Shown here: in pieces, positions 1-5,637 of the stretch
Numbering within the stretch: the first letter of the stretch is position 1
Layout: every line of letters begins with the position of its first letter
Virus record (IMG/VR): IMGVR_UViG_3300042867_000552
Coordinates: 1-20,909 of that record
DNA from: a virus
Length of the DNA: 20,909 nt
Strand: one strand, 5' to 3'
Program-made: the position numbers and the translations under genes
The notes under the pieces: generated by a model
Told to the model about the DNA's origin: nothing
The model's database searches: none
What the model saw: the letters and a program-made list of their open reading frames with translations, nothing else

Positions 1-538
1 TTTCGGACTCAAATAGAACCGCTGCGGCAGGTCTCCAGTCTCCAAGATATCCGATAAGAAAGACTCTTCTGCGTCTTTGTGCGACTCCAAAATGTTGAGC
101 GTCAAGAATTCTGTAGGCGAACCCATACCCGAGTTCCCCCAACGCCCCGAGGAGGGAACCAAAATCTTTTCCTCCGTTACTTGACAAGACCCCGGGGACA
201 TTTTCCCAAACAATCCACTGGGGTTTTGCCTTGTCAGCAATGCGACAGAATTCAAGGGCCAAGTTGCCACGAGAGTCTTCCATTCCTTTTCTGAGACCTG
301 CGACTGAGAATGATTGGCAGGGAGTTCCTCCAACAAGAACATCGATAGTTGTTTCATTAAATATAGGGTTTGAGTGAATTAAAGTCATGTCTCCAAGATT
401 TGGGGTTTGTGGGTAATGGTGTTGTAGCACAGCCGATGGGAAGGGTTCTATTTCTGAAAACCATTGTGCCTCCCACCCTAATGGATGCCAAGCCATTGTA
501 GCGGCTTCTATCCCCGAACATACTGACCCGTACCTCAT
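1..538 (-). CDS. C5-cytosine DNA methyltransferase, 3' end beyond the left edge
   Basis: Transfers a methyl group from S-adenosylmethionine to carbon 5 of cytosine in phage DNA, probably to evade host restriction. The 179 residues in the window hold motif I (VCSGIEAA, residues 6-13), the catalytic motif IV loop GGTPCQSFSVAG (residues 70-81, nucleophile Cys74), the ENV motif (residues 112-114) and the QRRRRVF motif (residues 154-160). The target-recognition domain and motifs IX and X lie outside the window, so sequence specificity cannot be judged. The ATG overlaps the stop of the upstream MazG-like gene as ATGA, which fixes the start and implies coupled translation. It is the last visible gene of the replication operon. 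No partner restriction enzyme is visible, so an orphan phage methyltransferase is most likely. Family assignment is very secure. Confidence 0.95.
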   Translation of the reverse strand, partial: MRYGSVCSGIEAATMAWHPLGWEAQWFSEIEPFPSAVLQHHYPQTPNLGDMTLIHSNPIFNETTIDVLVGGTPCQSFSVAGLRKGMEDSRGNLALEFCRIADKAKPQWIVWENVPGVLSSNGGKDFGSLLGALGELGYGFAYRILDAQHFGVAQRRRRVFLIGYLGDWRPAAAVLFESE

Positions 539-771
539 TTGTTTTTTATTTTTTCGATTGCACTTTTTAAATACACAGCCATGTCAAGGCACTCCTCGTA
601 GGCTTCCTGTAGCCACATGATATGGTCATAGTCAGTTCGGTCAACTGTTGTTCCGTACTGCAAGAAACCTTTCTTTTCTCTTTTTTTAAGGTCCTCAATT
701 AACTTGGTAAGTATCTTGGAGTCTTTAAGTTCGTAGTGAGGTTCCACGTTGTGGGTACTATTCTGCTCCAT
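535..771 (-). CDS. Small MazG-like all-alpha phage protein (putative NTP pyrophosphohydrolase family)
   Basis: A 78-residue, probably all-helical protein. Residues 28-70 contain a phrase common in small phage proteins: a charged helix, a KYG-like turn (QYGTT, residues 38-42), a D-x-T-D stretch, then a second helix with QEAYEECLDMAVYL (residues 55-68). The EExxD pattern (E59, E60, D63) resembles the metal-binding helix of MazG/dUTPase-type enzymes, so nucleotide clean-up is a fair guess, but the full catalytic set is not evident. I chose the internal ATG at 771 because the upstream in-frame ATG at 834 would overlap the preceding gene by 77 bases; the chosen start overlaps by only 14. Its TGA stop overlaps the methyltransferase ATG. 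Existence as a gene is likely; function is tentative. Confidence 0.7.
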   Translation of the reverse strand: MEQNSTHNVEPHYELKDSKILTKLIEDLKKREKKGFLQYGTTVDRTDYDHIMWLQEAYEECLDMAVYLKSAIEKIKNK

Positions 772-994
772 AAGTCTCGTAGTGTTTACGGATAATGTTC
801 TCAACGAACTTTTGCTTTGTTTCACTCCAATCACTTACATCCTCTTCATCTTTTGAAACACTGGCAGAAACCCCGTAGGTTGTTCCGGATGCGCTTACTA
901 CTTTCAATAAAATATATTCATATTTCATATCTAAAGTAATCTCTCCGTTAAAGTAATACTCTGTCTTGTGTGGCTTTTCGATTGTGATTTCCAT
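758..994 (-). CDS. Unknown 78-residue protein
   Basis: I do not recognise this protein. It is small and acidic. The first half has alternating hydrophobic residues, suggesting beta strands (EYILLKVVSASGTTYGVSAS, residues 26-45), and the last 25 residues look helical. It has no signal peptide, membrane segment or obvious catalytic motif. It lies in the replication operon, 7 bases downstream of the DnaA domain IV-like gene, and overlaps the MazG-like gene at its 3' end. The tight spacing and matching strand support it being a real gene. Adjacent replication genes suggest an early accessory role, but that is inference from position only. Confidence 0.65.
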   Translation of the reverse strand: MEITIEKPHKTEYYFNGEITLDMKYEYILLKVVSASGTTYGVSASVSKDEEDVSDWSETKQKFVENIIRKHYETYGAE

Positions 995-1001
995 TGTGTT
1001 T

Positions 1002-1511
1002 TTAGTGTTGAATGTTTAATTTAAAATATAACTCTCTGTATGCTTGTCTAGGTTGTGGGTATCCAAGCTCCTCCATCCTCTCAACAAAGTATTGGATAAC
1101 CATCCTATCTTTCCAAGATGTCTCCATCGTATTTTCAAACATCTTAATGCCGTGTAAAACAGTCCCATGTTTTTTATTTCCAAACTCATTACCAATACCC
1201 TCTAATGTTACAGGTAGTGTTTTATACATTATCCAATACACCAATTGCCTATAAAGGATATTTTCTCTCTTCCTGTTCTTTTCCCCTGTAGCGTTATAAA
1301 CTTTTACGGCAATATCTTTTACGAGGTCAATGTAGTTCCTCATGTTAGTGCCGATAGCAACATTGTGAATCACATGGCTAAATTTATCAGCCTCTTCTTT
1401 TAGGTGAGGGACATAAAGGATTAAATCACTAATGAATCTTTCCTTACGATCATTTGGCACGTACTCTAGGATGTCTCCAAAATGAATCTTTTTTTCCGCT
1501 TGAACTTCCAT
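1002..1511 (-). CDS. Stand-alone DnaA domain IV-like DNA-binding protein
   Basis: Probably binds DnaA-box-like DNA. Residues 58-150 follow the plan of the C-terminal DNA-binding domain of bacterial DnaA: a long helix (YIDLVKDIAVKVYNATG), a basic stretch with a helix (REN...LVYWIMYKTLP), then IGNEFGNKKHGTVLHGIKMF (residues 106-125). The last part matches the DnaA signature that reads GRDHTTVLHA in Escherichia coli, including the His-x-Thr-Val-Leu-His core (H115, T117-H120). The DnaA ATPase domain is absent: no Walker A or B occurs in its 169 residues. The first 55 residues are unrecognised. It lies between an unknown gene and two small genes in the operon of the primase-helicase and initiator, so it may recruit the replisome to the phage origin, compete for host DnaA boxes, or act as a repressor. 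The fold call is good; the role is inferred. Confidence 0.8.
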   Translation of the reverse strand: MEVQAEKKIHFGDILEYVPNDRKERFISDLILYVPHLKEEADKFSHVIHNVAIGTNMRNYIDLVKDIAVKVYNATGEKNRKRENILYRQLVYWIMYKTLPVTLEGIGNEFGNKKHGTVLHGIKMFENTMETSWKDRMVIQYFVERMEELGYPQPRQAYRELYFKLNIQH

Positions 1512-1525
1512 TTTTGTTTTTGTTA

Positions 1526-1945
1526 TTATTTGAGGTTATTAAAAATTTCTTGAACTTGTTCTAGTGTGTGTCGTTGAATAAAGTCCCAGTAAACGAACTT
1601 GTACAGATTTTGAAAATATTTGTTCTTGTAACTTTGAGAGTTGACCGGCTTGTCGATGCCAAGTTCTTTACAAGTCCTCTTACTCGCTTTAGTTTTAATT
1701 TCATCACTTACTTCTTTATTGATAATGTTATTGTTTCGCAAATATCTAACATTCTTTTCACAAAATCCAAATAAAACTTCAACTATTTCAACATATTTTT
1801 TATCAACACAGATATAAACAGCCTCAATGTTTTCGTAAAAGTCTTGTTTTGAACCTGTTAACTCCCCATCCTTCAGTTTAGTAATTGCAACTTGTCGAAG
1901 GCCATATTGAAAAGTGGGGTCAGAATGGTATGTCTTCGTCTTCAT
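1526..1945 (-). CDS. Unknown 139-residue replication-module protein
   Basis: Not recognised. It is a basic, Asn/Lys-rich soluble protein. Residues 20-65 are probably mixed helix and strand (YENIEAVYICVDKKYVEIVE) and the rest is helical, ending in a short amphipathic helix. Two cysteines near the middle (FCEKN, KRTCKE) do not form a visible zinc site. The start at 1945 overlaps the end of the primase-helicase gene by 26 bases in another frame, and the stop lies 14 bases before the DnaA-like gene, so it is embedded in the replication operon. An alternative start further in is possible but less well spaced. A helicase loader or other replisome accessory role is possible from position alone. Confidence 0.7.
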   Translation of the reverse strand: MKTKTYHSDPTFQYGLRQVAITKLKDGELTGSKQDFYENIEAVYICVDKKYVEIVEVLFGFCEKNVRYLRNNNIINKEVSDEIKTKASKRTCKELGIDKPVNSQSYKNKYFQNLYKFVYWDFIQRHTLEQVQEIFNNLK

Positions 1946-3665
1946 ATTCGTGTTGTCTTGTTTCGTACTCGTCTAATAATATTCCCTTACTATCATCTCC
2001 AATCTCTGAAAATCTTTTTGTCTTCACGTCATAAACAAAAGGAACTTCCCCAACTCGACCAATGAAGGACCAACGTATTTTCTGAATGTTGATGAGGGTT
2101 TGACCAGACACATAGTCTCTGTAAGCAACGAACCCATTGTCGCACTTGTTAAAGAAGTGAGCAGACCCTGCTATGTCGTAAAGTGTTGGCATAACATACA
2201 CTCCATTCTCCTTCCTGATCTTTGTAGGGTGTGCAATAACAAACACATGGACTCCGTATCTATCCTTGAATCGTTTAACCTTGGTGAGAGCCTCTGAGAT
2301 GTATTGAGTCTCACTCATGCCCTTCGGAACTTGGTGTTCAACATAGTTCCAAGGATCTATCACAAGGCAGTTGATTCCGCTTCTCTTTACAAGTTCTGCG
2401 GCTTTGTCTAGGATGCCGTCAATTGTTACATCCATCTCATCAATCTTCATGAAGTAGAAGAACTCTTCAACAAAGTCTCTTGCCTTATCAACTTCCTCTT
2501 GACTCATCTTTGCGGTAGGCACAAAAGAGAAGAATGGCTTCCCAATAAATATTTCAGCAAGTTCAGAAAAAAGTATCTCTGTGGGTTGCTTTTCTGGGGA
2601 AAACATTGCTATCTTCCACGAATGTTTCGCAGACAATCTGACAAGTAAATTGTTCAGAAAAGTTGACTTTCCTGCGTTGGGTGTTCCTGTGATAATAGTG
2701 AACTCTGAGCCTCGAAACGAGATATGCTCATCAAACTGATTAAAACCTGCTTTCAACCCATGAGGAAACCCGTTAAGATATATGTCCGTTATTTTTTCCT
2801 TTACGTCATTTACCTTCTCAATGCCTTCTATTGGTATTTGGTAGGCTTCGGCTACAACCTTCTGAAGAAGCTCTACTCCGTAATTAACTAGAATTTCATT
2901 AGCGTCCTTGCATCCATCAGGTATATTAACATACCAAATCTTTTCTCTTCCCAGTCTTCGGGTTAACTCCTCACGAAGAGATAAACCTGCGGAGTCATTA
3001 TCTGTAAAAATGATTACCTTATCCTTGTCGGCAAATGCGTCAATGCAGTTGTCTAAATATTTTAGGTTCTGATTTCCTTTCGTTGCCCCGTTAGGAACGC
3101 TTACGACAGGGTAAATTTGAGCTTCCTCCAAAGAGAGGGTGTCCATTTCACCTTCAACGATTACACACCAATCATAGCCCTCTATGGAGTTCAGGTTATA
3201 GAGTATCAACTCAGCATCCTTCACCATACGAAAGTTCTTTGCCGCATCTCTGTACTTGATGTTAACCAAGTCACCTCCTCGGAAGTAATTAAAACATATG
3301 GCGTTTCTGTTCTCTCCAGCTTGTGGGAAAAAACATTCCTCCTCAGTAACTTTAAGTTTCAACAAAGTGTTGTTAGAGATGCCCCTCTTCTCGAACCAAG
3401 AGAGGACCTTGTCGCTCACCTTCTGAAGTTTTGATACAGGAACAAAGTATTCAACCTTTCGGTCCGACTTGTTCACGCTCTTTCCCATGAAGGATTCACA
3501 GTTTGGGTAGTGGCACTTGTACACTCCTAACTCGACATTTACAGAAAGACTCTTGTCCTTCTTGTTGCTTCTCGTGTCTTTGCAGAACGGACAGTTTACT
3601 TTTTGTTGTGCCGAGGTATCCTTGCAGACAATTCCAAGGGCAGATAATTTTTGGTAGTTGCTCAT
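1920..3665 (-). CDS. Primase-helicase, T7 gp4/Twinkle type
   Basis: Unwinds the replication fork and probably synthesises primers. The 581-residue protein has a zinc-finger region (C25-x2-C28, then C51, H52, C56), a TOPRIM primase core with VIVEGEMD (residues 168-175, E171) and FTDNDSAG (residues 220-227, D222, D224), and a RecA-like hexameric helicase. Helicase motifs are Walker A GTPNAGKST (327-335, K333), Walker B LVIDPWN (434-440, D437) and the sensor-like VFVIAHP (474-480), followed by a typical DIAGSAHFFNKCDN stretch (497-510). The acidic C-terminus ends in EDEDIPF, very like the tip of bacterial SSB and functionally comparable to the acidic, Phe-ended tail of T7 gp4. The ATG overlaps the initiator's TGA as ATGA. 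Function is secure; whether the primase is active cannot be judged by eye. Confidence 0.95.
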   Translation of the reverse strand: MSNYQKLSALGIVCKDTSAQQKVNCPFCKDTRSNKKDKSLSVNVELGVYKCHYPNCESFMGKSVNKSDRKVEYFVPVSKLQKVSDKVLSWFEKRGISNNTLLKLKVTEEECFFPQAGENRNAICFNYFRGGDLVNIKYRDAAKNFRMVKDAELILYNLNSIEGYDWCVIVEGEMDTLSLEEAQIYPVVSVPNGATKGNQNLKYLDNCIDAFADKDKVIIFTDNDSAGLSLREELTRRLGREKIWYVNIPDGCKDANEILVNYGVELLQKVVAEAYQIPIEGIEKVNDVKEKITDIYLNGFPHGLKAGFNQFDEHISFRGSEFTIITGTPNAGKSTFLNNLLVRLSAKHSWKIAMFSPEKQPTEILFSELAEIFIGKPFFSFVPTAKMSQEEVDKARDFVEEFFYFMKIDEMDVTIDGILDKAAELVKRSGINCLVIDPWNYVEHQVPKGMSETQYISEALTKVKRFKDRYGVHVFVIAHPTKIRKENGVYVMPTLYDIAGSAHFFNKCDNGFVAYRDYVSGQTLINIQKIRWSFIGRVGEVPFVYDVKTKRFSEIGDDSKGILLDEYETRQHEYEDEDIPF

Positions 3666-4396
3666 ATTTTATTGAAAAATCCTTTTTCAGCTTTGTTTAT
3701 TTCCTCTTGAGTTTTGAAGTGTGTGCTTCCGAATACATCTCTAACTTTAATTTTCTCTTCTTGAATTTTATATCCATCCTTAAACCAAACGTGCATCTTG
3801 AGTCTCCAATTCCTTACTGGAGATCCACTCTTGTCATGCCAGTTCCCATCGGTGTAATAATTAAACGCTTTGATGGCGGCATCCTCTCTAAAACCTTTAT
3901 CTCTAAAAAACACCTTCACTTCTTCCAAGGTAGGCGGCACAAAACTATTTTTCGGTTTTTTTGCCAATGTAGTAGTGTTAGTATTTGTATTAATATTAGT
4001 ATTTGTATTAGTGTGTCTTTGTATAGGCATACTCTGACCGAGGTCGGCAAATCCCGATGTCGGCTTTTCCCTAATGTCGGATAACTCTAATGTCGGCTCT
4101 TCGTATACAATATGATTCCACCCCTTGAATACTTTTGTCTGTGGGTCAATAACTTTCACGCTAAGTATATAACCCTTCTGCTGAAGTTGTTTAAACACAC
4201 GATCTATAGCACCCTTAGACTCATTTGTTTTTTCGGGAAGACTTTTTTTATAAAGCACCCAATCAGTGGGCAGGCTTAATAGATAAACAAGTAATCCCTT
4301 CTCTTCAATTGTTATGGAGCAATCTTGTAACAACTTGTTGCTTAACATGGTGAAGGCTTTCTCAGATTTAGCTCTAACGATTTGTCCTGTGTTCAT
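3662..4396 (-). CDS. Replication initiator/replisome organiser with winged helix and C-terminal NW motif
   Basis: Likely binds the phage origin and recruits the primase-helicase encoded directly downstream. Residues 25-95 form a helix-turn-helix/winged-helix region (EEKGLLVYLLSLP; KGAIDRVFKQLQQKGYI) typical of phage initiator proteins. Residues 152-207 contain FVPPTLEEVKVFF...AFNYYTDGNWHD...PVRNWRLKMHVW, a DnaD-like C-terminal phrase common in such proteins. Between them lies a flexible Asn-Thr repeat (residues 129-143) encoded by AT-rich direct repeats. First gene after the promoter at 4501-4530, with about 100 bases of structured leader. Its TGA overlaps the helicase ATG, suggesting coupled and balanced synthesis. 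Initiator identity is inferred from domain layout and context; a transcriptional regulator is a weaker alternative. Confidence 0.82.
   Translation of the reverse strand: MNTGQIVRAKSEKAFTMLSNKLLQDCSITIEEKGLLVYLLSLPTDWVLYKKSLPEKTNESKGAIDRVFKQLQQKGYILSVKVIDPQTKVFKGWNHIVYEEPTLELSDIREKPTSGFADLGQSMPIQRHTNTNTNINTNTNTTTLAKKPKNSFVPPTLEEVKVFFRDKGFREDAAIKAFNYYTDGNWHDKSGSPVRNWRLKMHVWFKDGYKIQEEKIKVRDVFGSTHFKTQEEINKAEKGFFNKI
3971..4016. repeat. AT-rich direct repeats in the initiator gene (candidate iterons/origin)
   Basis: Two perfect 15-base copies of TTAGTATTTGTATTA (3978-3992 and 3996-4010) are spaced 18 bases apart, flanked by partial copies (GTAGTAGTGTTAG on one side, ATTAGTGTG on the other). They encode the Asn-Thr linker of the initiator. 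Lambda places its origin repeats inside gene O in the same way, so an origin here is plausible. The repeats could instead be only the by-product of a simple linker sequence. Confidence 0.45.
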
Positions 4397-4493
4397 AATA
4401 TTTTAGTGATAAAAATGCCCCGAAGAACAGGGAGGTAGAGGACTCACCTATTCAACAGGGCTAGTATTTGTTTATTTTGTCGGCCTCTACTCC
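4397..4493 (-). promoter_or_regulatory. Structured 5' leader of the replication operon
   Basis: The mRNA predicted from the promoter at 4501-4530 starts near 4494. Its first ten bases, GGAGTAGAGG (4493-4484), can pair with CCTCTACCTCC (4441-4431), leaving a single bulged base, which closes a loop of about 42 bases. Directly after this, CCCTG-TTCTT-CGGGG (4430-4416) can form a five-pair hairpin followed by CATTTTTATC, which resembles a weak attenuator. The initiator ATG follows 20 bases later. Pairing is seen in the sequence; attenuation, RNA stabilisation or protein binding are inferences. Confidence 0.5.
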
Positions 4494-4500
4494 AACGAAA

Positions 4501-4530
4501 CAAAGATAATAAAATTACGCTGCTCTCCAA
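4501..4530 (-). promoter_or_regulatory. Bacteroidota-type promoter of the replication operon
   Basis: On the minus strand TTG (4530-4528, within GTTTGG) is followed after 19 bases by TATCTTTG (4508-4501). This matches the Bacteroidota consensus of TTTG or TTG, 19-22 bases, TAnnTTTG. The -33 element lies in the 3' end of the small gene at 4515-4730. Transcription would start near 4494 and run into the initiator, helicase and downstream genes. Confidence 0.8.
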
Positions 4531-4730
4531 ACACGAACTCCACCATCCGTTGATCGGGCAGTTAGTTCGTATTTCTTTTTCTTCTTTTGGTAGAAAAGTT
4601 TAGCAAGGTACTTTGATGTTTCTCCAGGAACAAAGAAAGAGTCTCCTACTTCCATCTCCGGTAAAACATATTCGGTTTTTCTACCTCTCCCACTTGTGCT
4701 TGGGATTGGTATATTTTTATCTACGTTCAT
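4515..4730 (-). CDS. Small DUF7303-like phage protein
   Basis: A basic 71-residue protein that begins MNVDKNIPIPSTSGRGRK, continues with LPEMEVGDSFFVP (residues 23-35), then has a lysine-rich stretch and ends in GGVRVWRAA. This plan (short N-terminal peptide, 'MxVGDSF' beta turn, basic helix, 'VRVWR' strand near the C-terminus) is shared by many small early phage proteins grouped as DUF7303-like; their function is not known to me. The basic charge fits nucleic-acid binding. It is the first minus-strand gene next to the divergent spacer, and the promoter for the next gene lies in its 3' end, so it may be transcribed both alone and with the operon. Gene reality is likely; function unknown. Confidence 0.75.
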   Translation of the reverse strand: MNVDKNIPIPSTSGRGRKTEYVLPEMEVGDSFFVPGETSKYLAKLFYQKKKKKYELTARSTDGGVRVWRAA

Positions 4731-4866
4731 TTTTGTTGTGTGTTAATTCTTCGCAAATATACATTATACAAATCAAAATCCTAATAATATTTTATAAACA
4801 ACAATGTTAAAAACTATTTGAAGAACCTTTCAATATAATTTATACATTTGTGAAAATTATATAACA
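4731..4866. promoter_or_regulatory. Divergent AT-rich control region between early minus and plus genes
   Basis: A 136-base spacer without a convincing gene separates the minus-strand replication module from the plus-strand genes. It holds the plus promoter at 4817-4850 and a minus-strand TATATTTG (4761-4754) 23 bases before the ATG at 4730. The latter has no TTG at the usual upstream distance, so it is a weaker candidate. The central part (about 4780-4815) is very AT-rich, could melt easily, and might also serve as a regulator or replication site. Confidence 0.5.
4817..4850 (+). promoter_or_regulatory. Promoter of the SSB-like gene
   Basis: TTTG (4817-4820) and TACATTTG (4843-4850) are separated by 22 bases, fitting the Bacteroidota -33/-7 pattern. 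The -7 element ends 16 bases before the ATG at 4867, so the leader would be only about ten bases, A-rich and without a Shine-Dalgarno sequence. Confidence 0.75.
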
Positions 4867-5205
4867 ATGAACATTAAAGGAAAAATCAAATCGGTAGGCA
4901 GCACCGAACAAAAGAGTGCCAAATTTTCTGTTAGAACATTTGTCCTAGAACTAGAGGGTAAGTACCCGGAGTTAGTAGAGTTCCAATTAGTAAATGACAA
5001 CACACTCCTAATCAACCCATTCTCATCAGGGGACGAAATCGAAGTCGAGTTCAACCTGAAAGGAAGGGAGTACAACGGAAGAGTATACAACTCTCTTCAA
5101 GTTTGGAAAATATCAGGGGAGACAAAACTAAAAAATGAACCCACACCACAAACAGAAACTCCGCAGGGAGAGTCTAAGGAATCCAAAGACGACCTCCCGT
5201 TCTAA
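4867..5205 (+). CDS. SSB-like OB-fold protein, DUF3127 family
   Basis: Probably coats single-stranded DNA during phage replication. The 112 residues match the DUF3127 layout common in Bacteroidota and their phages: an N-terminal beta strand (MNIKGKIKSVG), a middle strand pair (FVLELEGKYPELVEFQLV), a GDEIEVEFNLKGREYNGRVY stretch (residues 55-74) and a closing NSLQVWKI strand (75-82). This is an OB-fold pattern. A 30-residue disordered Pro/Thr/Glu-rich linker leads to the acidic tip ESKDDLPF, which matches the partner-binding tip of bacterial SSB (DDDIPF in Escherichia coli). The primase-helicase on the other strand carries a very similar end. Placed first after a plus-strand promoter and followed by a strong terminator, it is probably an early, independently expressed gene. 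Confidence 0.85.
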   Translation: MNIKGKIKSVGSTEQKSAKFSVRTFVLELEGKYPELVEFQLVNDNTLLINPFSSGDEIEVEFNLKGREYNGRVYNSLQVWKISGETKLKNEPTPQTETPQGESKESKDDLPF

Positions 5206-5214
5206 TATAAAAAC

Positions 5215-5243
5215 AAAGTCCCCCTTATTTAGGGGGATTTTTG
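5215..5243 (+). terminator. Intrinsic terminator after the SSB-like gene
   Basis: TCCCCCT (5219-5225), loop TATTT, AGGGGGA (5231-5237) form a seven-pair, GC-rich stem, extended by a G-T pair and three A-T pairs outside it, and followed by TTTTTG. It lies ten bases after the stop codon. The hairpin runs directly into the next promoter-like element. Confidence 0.85.
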
Positions 5244-5251
5244 TATTTTTG
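5244..5251 (+). promoter_or_regulatory. Promoter -7 element directly after the terminator
   Basis: TATTTTTG matches TAnnTTTG and ends 15 bases before the ATG at 5267, the same geometry as the SSB promoter. No TTG lies at the usual -33 distance because that stretch is the terminator stem, so it may be weak or activator-dependent. Confidence 0.5.
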
Positions 5252-5266
5252 GATAAAATTAACAAT

Positions 5267-5620
5267 ATGTTCTTTAAGTCCAAGAAAAGAAGAGAAGAGG
5301 AAGAGGATGATAAAAAACCTCTTCCAGTGCTTTGCAGTACCGTCTGCGTAGTATGGAACACCGAAGAAGAAATTGAAGGCAACCCTGGTCAAGGGCTATA
5401 CGCTGAATATGTGCCTATAATATTTGATATAACCAAAGTTGCTGCTATACAAGCAGACGTGGAGTTTCGTAACGATGGTTCAGCGTCTATAGGTTCAAGA
5501 ACTTTAGTGTACATTATTGGATCAACAGACCCTTTGATTATTGACGCTCCGTATAAATCGTTTTTAGAATATTTTACACTTTTAAAATCTAACGAGTTTC
5601 ATAACAACGCAAACTACTAA
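5267..5620 (+). CDS. Unknown 117-residue acidic/basic-start phage protein
   Basis: Not assigned to a named family. It begins with a charged tail (MFFKSKKRREEEEDDKK), then has a compact domain with likely beta strands: VPIIFDITKVAAIQADVEF, GSRTLVYIIG and LIIDAPYKSFLEYFTLL. The plan 'FDIxxVxA ... TLVYI ... IDxPYxxFLxxF' recurs in small phage proteins of unknown function. I start it at 5267, 16 bases after a TAnnTTTG element; the longer frame from 5135 would read through the SSB gene and terminator. It is followed after 17 bases by the phosphoesterase gene, probably in the same transcript. Gene reality is likely; role unknown. Confidence 0.7.
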   Translation: MFFKSKKRREEEEDDKKPLPVLCSTVCVVWNTEEEIEGNPGQGLYAEYVPIIFDITKVAAIQADVEFRNDGSASIGSRTLVYIIGSTDPLIIDAPYKSFLEYFTLLKSNEFHNNANY

Positions 5621-5637
5621 GTCTTTAAATCAGCTAT

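Noticed and set aside
79-294. Plus-strand frame of 71 codons
   Set aside because: It lies inside the cytosine methyltransferase, which has clear family motifs on the minus strand; the plus frame has no recognisable content.
772-834. Upstream start (ATG at 834) for the MazG-like gene
   Set aside because: It would overlap the previous gene by 77 bases, and the added residues do not look like the conserved part. The ATG at 771 gives a short overlap.
1799-1807. DnaA-box-like TTATCAACA
   Set aside because: One mismatch from the consensus, single, and inside a coding region; such matches are expected by chance.
3503-4084. Plus-strand frame of 193 codons
   Set aside because: It is a shadow of the primase-helicase and initiator genes on the opposite strand, Phe/Ser/Cys-rich and without any domain.
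4754-4761. Minus-strand TATATTTG as a complete promoter
   Set aside because: The -7 element is good but there is no TTG 17-23 bases upstream, so it is only mentioned within the divergent region, not called as a promoter.
5135-5266. Longer start (ATG at 5135) for the small gene ending at 5620
   Set aside because: It would read through the SSB-like gene's end in another frame and through a strong terminator. The ATG at 5267 follows a TAnnTTTG element.
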